DNA from: Marinobacter sp.
GTDB taxonomy: Bacteria; Pseudomonadota; Gammaproteobacteria; Pseudomonadales; Oleiphilaceae
Reading direction: 5' to 3'
Length of the DNA stretch: 59,742 bases
Assembly (NCBI GenBank): GCA_018066865.1
Contig: JAGPVT010000126.1
Location: forward strand, 1 to 59,742
Shown: positions 53,535 to 59,742 of the stretch, piece by piece
Layout: every line of letters begins with the position of its first letter
How positions within the stretch are numbered: the first letter of the stretch is position 1
The notes under the pieces: generated by a model
What the model saw: only the letters and a program-made list of their open reading frames with translations
The model's database searches: none
What the model was told of the DNA's origin: nothing
Program-made: the position numbers and the translations under genes

Positions 53535-54551
53535 GTGAAGAATTTACTCAAGCTCTCAGCCCTTGCCAGTGCCTCATTGCTTTTGGCGGCCCCGTCATCG
53601 GCACAGACTACTCTTAAACTCAGTCACTTTTTGCCCTCCGTACACGGTATACATACGGATTTTATTGTGCCCTGGACGAAGCAGGTTACCCAGTGTACCG
53701 ACGGAGAAGTACAGTTTGAGATCTTCCCAGGCGGCACTCAACTCGGTAACGTCGCCAAACAGCAGGAACAGGTGCTCGCGGGCGTTGTCGATATTGCGCA
53801 CGGGCTGCATGGCATTCCACGGGGTCGATTCCCGCGCACGTCCTTAATAGAACTGCCCTTTCTGACTCGCGACGCGGGTGATGCCAGTGAAACATTATGG
53901 GAGCTTTATCCGGAGTACCTGGCACCGGAATATCAGAACCTGAAGGTACTCGCGCTCCACGCGCACAATGGCGGCCTTGTTCACACCTCTGAAAAGAAAG
54001 TGGAAACAATGGAAGATATGGCAGGGCTTCGTCTGCGAACCCCGAGCCCGGCCATTTCCGACATGCTGACAGCCTTGGGTGCAACGCCCCAGGGACTACC
54101 TCCCGGTGCGGTTTACGAGAATATTCAGAAGCATGTCATTGATGGCACCGTCTTTCCCTGGGACCCCGTGAAATCCTTCGGCCTGAACGAAGTACTGAAA
54201 TATCACCTGGATGCAGGTGCCTATACGGTCCCGTTCTTCTTCGTTATGAACCAGCGTAAATACGATTCCTTGCCCGCAAATGTACAGACCTGCATAGATA
54301 ATGCCTCGGGCGCTTCGTTGGTTGCGAACTTCGGTGACTGGTGGGACAAGTGGGATGCGGCTGGCCGCAAGGAAGCCGTGGAAGCGAATCACGTCATCAC
54401 TGAACTGACCGATGCTGAGCGCAAGCGTTGGCGCGAGACGTTGCAACCAACCATTGATGCCTACATCGAACGAACCTCTGAGCAGGGCGTCGACAATGCT
54501 CGTGAGATCTATGAACGCATGGCTGAATTGCTCAGCGAGAAACGACAATAA
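53535..54551 (+). CDS. dctP: TRAP transporter periplasmic substrate-binding protein DctP
   Basis: 338 residues with a GTG start after AAGGATAAGAATCT and a signal peptide cleaved near SSAQ (about 24). DctP family landmarks: ETVAG-type LRLRTPSPAISDMLTALGAT near 155, with the Arg of LRLRTP that binds the ligand carboxylate, GAVYENIQKHVIDGTVFPWD and the C-terminal helix LSEKRQ. It is 28 bp after the P450 gene and 28 bp before dctQ, so one operon is likely. The ligand should be a carboxylic acid. Confidence 0.9.
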   Translation: MKNLLKLSALASASLLLAAPSSAQTTLKLSHFLPSVHGIHTDFIVPWTKQVTQCTDGEVQFEIFPGGTQLGNVAKQQEQVLAGVVDIAHGLHGIPRGRFPRTSLIELPFLTRDAGDASETLWELYPEYLAPEYQNLKVLALHAHNGGLVHTSEKKVETMEDMAGLRLRTPSPAISDMLTALGATPQGLPPGAVYENIQKHVIDGTVFPWDPVKSFGLNEVLKYHLDAGAYTVPFFFVMNQRKYDSLPANVQTCIDNASGASLVANFGDWWDKWDAAGRKEAVEANHVITELTDAERKRWRETLQPTIDAYIERTSEQGVDNAREIYERMAELLSEKRQ

Positions 54552-54578
54552 GACCACCCAGGCGTTGGCAATAGCCCT

Positions 54579-55064
54579 ATGAAATATGTACTCCAGCCAC
54601 TGCGCGCGCTGATCATCATATCGGCTGGAACTGGCGTGGCAGCCTACGCCGCCGCTGCGCTGTTCACCGTGGGAGATATCATCGGCCGCCAAATTGGCAT
54701 GCCCATCCCCGGCGTGATCGATCTTGTACAACTATGCGTTCTGGGTGGTGCCTGGCTTGTTATCCCCTACGCGTTTTTAACGGGCGCCCACGTTGGCGTT
54801 GATCTTTTGGTCGAGTCCTTTCCCCGGGCGCTCGAAACGCTGCTCCGGACCATGGCAGGGCTTGCCGCTATCGCCCTGCTGACATTGATGTTTAACTATT
54901 GCTACGACACCTTCCAACAAAAACTGATGTTCGGCGATCGCTCCCAGCAGTTGGGCATACCGATTTTCTACTTCTGGATCCCGCTGTTGTGCGGGGTTGC
55001 ATTGTCCATCGTCGCCGCTGCGTTGGCCATCATTCCGACACCCCGGCCGGAGGCGCCGGAATGA
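54579..55064 (+). CDS. dctQ: TRAP transporter small permease DctQ
   Basis: 161 residues with four membrane helices (about 10-35, 48-68, 88-110, 130-152). LVIPYAFLTGAHVGVDLLVE near 65 is the conserved DctQ block. It overlaps the large permease gene by 4 bp (ATGA) and pairs with it to form the sodium-driven channel. The ribosome site is weak. Confidence 0.87.
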   Translation: MKYVLQPLRALIIISAGTGVAAYAAAALFTVGDIIGRQIGMPIPGVIDLVQLCVLGGAWLVIPYAFLTGAHVGVDLLVESFPRALETLLRTMAGLAAIALLTLMFNYCYDTFQQKLMFGDRSQQLGIPIFYFWIPLLCGVALSIVAAALAIIPTPRPEAPE

Positions 55065-56362
55065 CACCAGCCACCATGGGCTTTCTCGGTTTCGGAGCCA
55101 CTCTGTTTCTGATTGCTTTCGGTTTTCCTGTTGCAGTTGCCATGGCTCTCGTAGGCGTCGTGGGCTTCTGGTTGCTGAACGGTTTGGCCGGTGCCGGATT
55201 CATTCTGGGTTCATCCCCCTTCGAGGCCATTTTCCCCTATTCCCTCAGTGTCGTGCCGTTGTTCGTCATGATGGGGGTGTTCGCGGCGCGAGCCGGATTG
55301 TCGCGTTCATTGTTCGAGATGGTCAACAGCTTCCTCGGCCATGTCCGAGGCGGCCTCGCGGTTACCGCCGTGGGTGCCTGTGCGCTCTTTGGTGCCATCT
55401 GTGGTTCGTCACTGGCAACCGTCGCCACCATGGGTCGCGTCGCAATACCCGAGATGGAAAAGCACGGTTATGACGGGTCGTTGTCTTCAGCGTCCATCGC
55501 AGCTGGCGGCACCCTCGGTGTACTGATACCGCCCTCTATCCTGCTGGTGATCTACGGCATTCTGACCCAGACATCCATTGGGCAGCTTTTCATCGGGGCC
55601 ATTGTGCCCGGCATCGTCGGTGCTGTCCTGTACGGTTTGGCCATTGTTATCCGGGTGCGCATGAAACCGGAACTGGCGCCACCAGCAGCCAAAACAGGGT
55701 GGACCAAACGGCTGGCAAGTCTCCGGCGGGTTTGGGCGGTACTGCTGCTGTTCTCACTGGTTATCGGTGGCATCTACCTGGGTTGGTTTTCACCAACGGA
55801 GGCCGCTGCGGTTGGTGCCGTGGGCGCTTTCATTCTGGCGCTGATTTCCGGAGAGCTGGACTGGAGCACGCTTTGGGAGTCCGTACGAGAGACGGCAGGG
55901 CTGACCGGTATGATCTTTTTCATCCTGATCGGCGCGTCGCTGTTCAACTATTTCCTGGAAACAACAGGCTTGCCCAGTGCATTGATCTCCGGAATTGAGA
56001 GCAGCGGTATGGGGCCGACAATGGCTCTCATACTGATCCTGGTGTTCTATATTGTGCTGGGCTGTTTCATGGATGCCATGTCCATGATTCTTCTGACCGT
56101 GCCCTTCCTGGCGCCGGTCGCCGCATCGCAGGGTTTCGACATGGTCTGGTTTGGCATTCTTGTGGTCACCGTCGCCGAAATCGGACTGATCACGCCGCCC
56201 ATTGGGATGAACTTGTTTGTCGTACAGGCCACGCAACCGGGTCTGACTCAGCGCATGGTCGTGCGAGGCATCCTGCCTTTTATTATCGCGGATATTATCC
56301 GGCTCGCAATTCTGGTCGCCGTACCGGCTCTTTCCCTCTGGTTGCCAGCGATGATGTTCTGA
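55061..56362 (+). CDS. dctM: TRAP transporter large permease DctM
   Basis: 433 residues with around a dozen membrane helices. Family signatures: AFGFPVAVAMALVGVVGFWL near the start, AICGSSLATVATMGRVAIPE near 120, AGGTLGVLIPPSILLVIYGI near 150, and GCFMDAMSMILLTVPFLAPV near 335. The ATG overlaps the dctQ stop. Uses a sodium gradient to import the substrate delivered by DctP. It ends 6 bp before the convergent fumarylacetoacetase stop. Confidence 0.92.
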   Translation: MTPATMGFLGFGATLFLIAFGFPVAVAMALVGVVGFWLLNGLAGAGFILGSSPFEAIFPYSLSVVPLFVMMGVFAARAGLSRSLFEMVNSFLGHVRGGLAVTAVGACALFGAICGSSLATVATMGRVAIPEMEKHGYDGSLSSASIAAGGTLGVLIPPSILLVIYGILTQTSIGQLFIGAIVPGIVGAVLYGLAIVIRVRMKPELAPPAAKTGWTKRLASLRRVWAVLLLFSLVIGGIYLGWFSPTEAAAVGAVGAFILALISGELDWSTLWESVRETAGLTGMIFFILIGASLFNYFLETTGLPSALISGIESSGMGPTMALILILVFYIVLGCFMDAMSMILLTVPFLAPVAASQGFDMVWFGILVVTVAEIGLITPPIGMNLFVVQATQPGLTQRMVVRGILPFIIADIIRLAILVAVPALSLWLPAMMF

Positions 56363-56368
56363 GACTGA

Positions 56369-57670
56369 CTAGTGTCCGGGCTGCACCCTACCCCGGCACT
56401 CCCCAAACCCAATGGTCGGATAGCCGTCACGCCGACAGCGCGCCCGCAGGATGACCTCATCGCCATCCTCCAGAAAAGTGCGCTGCTCGCCGCTCTCCAG
56501 GGTAAGCGGCTGCTTGCCCCCAGCCGTGCTTTCCAGCAGGCTGCCAACCGCATCGGGATTCTGACCCGACAGGGTTCCGGAACCGAACAGGTCGCCGGGT
56601 TGCAGCTTGCAGCCGCCGACGCTGTGATGGGCGATCATCTGGGCCACTGTCCAGTACATATTCAGCGTATTGCTCAACGCGAGCCGTTGGGGTGGCAAGC
56701 CCTGTTCGCGCATGACTTCACTGAGCAGCAACACCTCAAGTTCGATGTCGAAGGCGCCAGCCGCCTGGTCATCATCGTCAAGCAGGTAAGGCAGTGGCTG
56801 TGGATCACCGTCTGGGCGCACAGGCTGAGCTTTGCGGAATGGCTCCAGCGCTTCTGGCGTGACTACCCATGGGGAAACGCTGCTGGCAAAGTTCTTTGCC
56901 AGGAAAGGGCCGAGGGGCTGGTATTCCCAGGCCTGGACGTCACGGGCCGACCAGTCGTTCAGCAAACAGAAACCCGCCACATGGTTGCTGGCCTCACCAA
57001 TAGCGATGGGCTCGCCCATATTATTGCCCGGCCCAAGCCATATACCTAGTTCCAGCTCGTAATCCAGCCGTTTACTGGGGCCGAAGCTGGGAGTCTCCTG
57101 GCCCGCTGGCAGGGTCTGGCCGTTGGGCCGGCGCACGGATGTTCCGGAGATGCAGATCGTCGAGGAGCGGCCGTGGTAACCAATGGGCACGTGCTTGTAG
57201 TTAGGCAACAATGGATTGTCGGGACGGAAAAAACTGCCGATGTTCCGGGCGTGATGAATGCCTACGTAGAAGTCGGTGTAGTCGCCTACGCGGGCCGGCA
57301 GGTGCAGTTCACAGCGACTCATCGGCACCAGTAACGCCTCGCCGAGCGCCCGCATGGTCGCTTGCTGCTCGCTGTACTCATCCAGCAACTGCAACAGCGC
57401 TGTTCGCAAGGCTTTCCGGCTGGAAGCACCGAGCCCAAAGAAATGGTTTAACTGCTCCCGGCCAGCAGCTTCCGCCGCGACGGCGGCGTCACCTACGAAC
57501 AAACCCGCCTCCAGGGCGACTTGCAAATCGAGAATCTGGTCACCGATGGCGACGCCACCCCGGGGCTTTTGACCGGGACGACTGAAAATGCCCAGCGGCA
57601 GGTTTTGGATGGGAAAGTCGGGATGGCCGTTGGCAGAAGCGATCCAACTCTTGTGCGGCTGCGTTGTCAT
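56369..57670 (-). CDS. fahA: Fumarylacetoacetase
   Basis: Hydrolyses fumarylacetoacetate to fumarate and acetoacetate, the last step of homogentisate breakdown. 433 residues: DYTDFYVGIHHARNIGSFFR near 128 with the metal Asp/Glu and catalytic His, YKHVPIGYHGRSSTICISGT near 155, LDYELELGIWLGPGN near 200 with metal Glu, NDWSARDVQAWEYQPLGPFL near 238 and GSGTLSG near 360. These match the full-length eukaryote-like FAH rather than the short YcgM type. It follows hmgA by 3 bp, with AGGGAG of the hmgA end as ribosome site. Confidence 0.93.
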   Translation of the reverse strand: MTTQPHKSWIASANGHPDFPIQNLPLGIFSRPGQKPRGGVAIGDQILDLQVALEAGLFVGDAAVAAEAAGREQLNHFFGLGASSRKALRTALLQLLDEYSEQQATMRALGEALLVPMSRCELHLPARVGDYTDFYVGIHHARNIGSFFRPDNPLLPNYKHVPIGYHGRSSTICISGTSVRRPNGQTLPAGQETPSFGPSKRLDYELELGIWLGPGNNMGEPIAIGEASNHVAGFCLLNDWSARDVQAWEYQPLGPFLAKNFASSVSPWVVTPEALEPFRKAQPVRPDGDPQPLPYLLDDDDQAAGAFDIELEVLLLSEVMREQGLPPQRLALSNTLNMYWTVAQMIAHHSVGGCKLQPGDLFGSGTLSGQNPDAVGSLLESTAGGKQPLTLESGEQRTFLEDGDEVILRARCRRDGYPTIGFGECRGRVQPGH

Positions 57671-57673
57671 TGT

Positions 57674-58978
57674 TCAGAGACTCCCTTGGTCGAACGTTTT
57701 ACTCATGCCTGCCCAACAGGCGTCGTAGTCCTGTTGTCGTTGTGGGCAGTCAAGCGCATGGCGACTGGCGCGCAAGACGCTGCCGGTTTCAAACATAAAC
57801 GCCATGCTCTGATCGGTCTTGAGCGGGTCCAGGTCGGCGGCGATGGCTCGTTCGGTGGTGGTGTTGTCCGGGCCGTGGGCACTCATGCAGTTGTGCAGAG
57901 AAACGCCACCGGGCACAAAGCCCTCTGCTTTGGCGTCGTACGTGCCCTCGATCAGCCCCATCAACTCGTTCATCCGGTTGCGGTGAAACCAGGGTGGCCG
58001 GAAGGTATTCTCCGCCACCATCCAACGCGGTGGGAAGATCACAAAATCGACATTGGCCTGCCCCTGAGCCGCACCGGGCGAGGTCAGCACCGTGAAGATG
58101 GAAGGGTCCGGGTGGTCGAAACTGACTGTGCCGAGGGTGTTGAAGCGGCGTAGATCGTACTTGTACGGTACGTTATTGCCGTGCCAGGCAACGACATCAA
58201 AGGGTGAGTGATCGAGCTCCGTGGCCCACAGTTCGCCGAGAAACTTCTGCACCAGAACCTCGGGTTGATCACGGTTTTCGTAGTGAGCGACCGGCGCCAG
58301 AAAATCCCGCGGGTTGGCCAGCCCGTTGCTGCCAATCGGTCCTAGATCGGGCAACCGCAGGGCGCAGCCGTGGTTCTCACAGATATAGCCGCTGGCCGTG
58401 GCGTCAAGTAACTCGATGCGGAACTTGAGACCACGGGGCACCACGGCGATTTCCCGCGGTTCGATGGCCAGCACACCGAGCTCGGTGATGATTTTCAAAC
58501 GGCCCTGTTGTGGCACGATCAGCCATTCGCCGTCGGCGTTGAAGAACGCCCGTGTCATGGACACGTTGGCCTGATACAGGTGCACGCTGACACCGTCGGC
58601 CTGCTCGGCTGGAGATGTCGCCGCGATGGTGGTCAAACCAGCCAGGAAGTCAGTGGGTTCTGACGGGACGTCAAAGGGATTCCAGCGCAGGCGGTTGGGG
58701 TTGATGGGCCCCAATTTCCTGCCCGTAATCTGTTGGGTTAATCGATGGTATTCCGGGTGGGTGGCGGAGGGCTTGATGCGATACATCCACGTGCGCCGGG
58801 ATTCGGCACGGGGGACCGTAAACGCCGTACCCGATAGCAATTCCGTGTACAGCCCGTAAGCGACTTTCTGCGGTGAGTTTTGCCCGACCGGCAACGCGTC
58901 AGGCAAGGCTTCCGTGCTGAACTCGTTGCCGAAACCGGATTGGTAGATAAGTGCATCGGACGAAGACTGTGATCGCAT
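57674..58978 (-). CDS. hmgA: Homogentisate 1,2-dioxygenase
   Basis: Iron(II) ring-cleaving enzyme that converts homogentisate to maleylacetoacetate. 434 residues: [20 protein letters not shown] at the start, [14 protein letters not shown] [19 protein letters not shown] near 280 (proton-donor His), [19 protein letters not shown] near 325 with iron His, [19 protein letters not shown] with iron Glu, and [11 protein letters not shown] near 360 with the final iron His. The ATG follows AGAGGTGAAC; an in-frame GTG two codons earlier exists. It lies between hppD and fahA. No maleylacetoacetate isomerase gene is in the window. Confidence 0.94.
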   Translation of the reverse strand: MRSQSSSDALIYQSGFGNEFSTEALPDALPVGQNSPQKVAYGLYTELLSGTAFTVPRAESRRTWMYRIKPSATHPEYHRLTQQITGRKLGPINPNRLRWNPFDVPSEPTDFLAGLTTIAATSPAEQADGVSVHLYQANVSMTRAFFNADGEWLIVPQQGRLKIITELGVLAIEPREIAVVPRGLKFRIELLDATASGYICENHGCALRLPDLGPIGSNGLANPRDFLAPVAHYENRDQPEVLVQKFLGELWATELDHSPFDVVAWHGNNVPYKYDLRRFNTLGTVSFDHPDPSIFTVLTSPGAAQGQANVDFVIFPPRWMVAENTFRPPWFHRNRMNELMGLIEGTYDAKAEGFVPGGVSLHNCMSAHGPDNTTTERAIAADLDPLKTDQSMAFMFETGSVLRASRHALDCPQRQQDYDACWAGMSKTFDQGSL

Positions 58979-59023
58979 GTTCACCTCTTTGCGCGCAACG
59001 ATTGCGCTGAAAGCACTTCAAAT

Positions 59024-59742
59024 TCAGGTCGTTTTCAGTACGCCACGGCGGACTTGATCACGCTCGATCGATTCGAACAATGCCTTGAAGTTCCCCTCCC
59101 CGAAACCTTCGTCGCCTTTGCGCTGGATGAACTCGAAAAACACCGGCCCCATTAAGGCTTCCGAGAAAATCTGCAGCAACAAACGGCAGTCACCGTCTGT
59201 CGAACTGCCGTCCAGCAATATGCCGCGAGCCTGAAGTTCGTTGACCGGCTCATCGTGTTCGGGCAGTCGCTGATCAAGCATTTCGTAGTAGGTGGCGGGA
59301 GGTGGAGTCATAAACCTCATACCCAGGGTTTTCAATGCATCCCAGGTGCTCACCAGATCGTCAGTGAGGAAAGCCACATGCTGAATGCCTTCACCGTTGA
59401 ATTGCATGAGAAATTCTTCGATCTGTCCGGCGCCCTGCGAGGATTCCTCATTCAGCGGAATGCGGATCTTGCCGTCCGGCGCCGCCATGGCTTTGGAGGT
59501 CAGGCCGGTGTATTCGCCTTTAATATCGAAGTACCGGAACTCGCGAAAATTGAACAGCTTCTCGTAGAAACTCGCCCAATAGGCCATGCGTCCCCGGTAC
59601 ACGTTATGGGTCAGGTGATCGATCACTTTCAGGCCGGTGCCCTTGGGATTGCGATCGACGCCTTCAATGAAGGTGAAGTCGATATCGTAGATAGAAGTGC
59701 CCTCACCGAAGCGATCAATCAGGTACAGCGGCGCCCCACCGA
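59024..59742 (-). CDS. hppD: 4-hydroxyphenylpyruvate dioxygenase, C-terminal part
   Basis: Converts 4-hydroxyphenylpyruvate to homogentisate. The gene enters from the right edge; 238 codons are visible, from [20 protein letters not shown] to the stop. Iron ligands are present: His in [10 protein letters not shown], His in [13 protein letters not shown] and Glu in [12 protein letters not shown]. The C-terminal gate helix [20 protein letters not shown] is complete. It is first in the hppD-hmgA-fahA unit (45 bp to hmgA). Pieces of a second HPPD gene are found at 45635-45865. Confidence 0.93.
   Translation of the reverse strand, partial: GGAPLYLIDRFGEGTSIYDIDFTFIEGVDRNPKGTGLKVIDHLTHNVYRGRMAYWASFYEKLFNFREFRYFDIKGEYTGLTSKAMAAPDGKIRIPLNEESSQGAGQIEEFLMQFNGEGIQHVAFLTDDLVSTWDALKTLGMRFMTPPPATYYEMLDQRLPEHDEPVNELQARGILLDGSSTDGDCRLLLQIFSEALMGPVFFEFIQRKGDEGFGEGNFKALFESIERDQVRRGVLKTT

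Overview
The window looks like a chromosomal segment of a marine gammaproteobacterium, most probably Marinobacter or a close relative. This rests on gene content and order (DabAB, CLCA_X family protein, SstT, a divergent LysR/DUF1127 pair, an Xcp/Gsp cluster with divergent gspC) and on a moderately G+C-rich composition. It is an inference from the sequence alone. No rRNA, tRNA, CRISPR array or intact insertion sequence was seen.

Region by region. (1) 1-5.5 kb: a polyamine (putrescine-type) catabolic cluster. It holds a glutamine amidotransferase (cut by the left edge), a gamma-glutamylputrescine synthetase-like enzyme, a divergent class III aminotransferase, a LuxR-type regulator and an aldehyde dehydrogenase. 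A near-identical palindrome, ATACCCC-GG-GRGGTAT, lies about 65 bp before the catabolic genes on both sides and is the likely operator of the LuxR protein. (2) 5.5-10 kb: nitronate monooxygenase, a periplasmic binding protein, a decayed PQQ-dehydrogenase piece, a FabH-type synthase, and yebG under a perfect LexA box. (3) 10-15.1 kb: the inorganic carbon pump dabB-dabA with a divergent LysR gene. (4) 15.1-18.6 kb: a Baeyer-Villiger monooxygenase behind a promoter with a palindrome, then a GntR regulator and a bile-acid/sodium symporter-like permease. (5) 19-23.9 kb: TonB receptor, periplasmic binding protein and a histidine-kinase-like protein whose phospho-accepting histidine is replaced by arginine. 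(6) 23.9-34.7 kb: glutathione reductase, a GNAT enzyme and type II secretion genes gspEFGHIJKLM with divergent gspC; gspD is not here. (7) 34.8-39.6 kb: a three-gene glycerol/ether-lipid-like operon (AGPS-like flavoenzyme, GlpD, FGGY kinase). (8) 39.6-44.5 kb: a truncated secreted-protein gene, a DNA glycosylase, an EEP-family protein, the LysR/DUF1127 pair, and a CLCA_X protein. A second LexA box lies near the CLCA_X gene and faces a tiny ORF plus hairpin. (9) 44.7-48.8 kb: a short-chain dehydrogenase and an enoyl-CoA hydratase. These are separated by an apparent insertion carrying a mosaic pseudogene (enoyl-CoA hydratase and HPPD pieces joined at short shared words) and a PAS-GGDEF-EAL gene, flanked by direct repeats of about 155-159 bp. 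(10) 48.8-50.6 kb: shikimate kinase-like protein and SstT. (11) 51-59.7 kb: a self-sufficient CYP116B-type P450, a DctPQM TRAP transporter, and the homogentisate pathway (HPPD, HmgA, FAH; HPPD is cut by the right edge).

The genes form mainly catabolic and stress modules: polyamines to GABA-type products; tyrosine and phenylalanine via homogentisate to fumarate and acetoacetate; P450 oxidation coupled to uptake of an organic acid; bicarbonate uptake; glycerol phosphate metabolism; and SOS functions. The least explained items are the SOS-box/mini-ORF/hairpin beside the CLCA_X gene, the His-less kinase operon, and the mosaic junction flanking the c-di-GMP gene.
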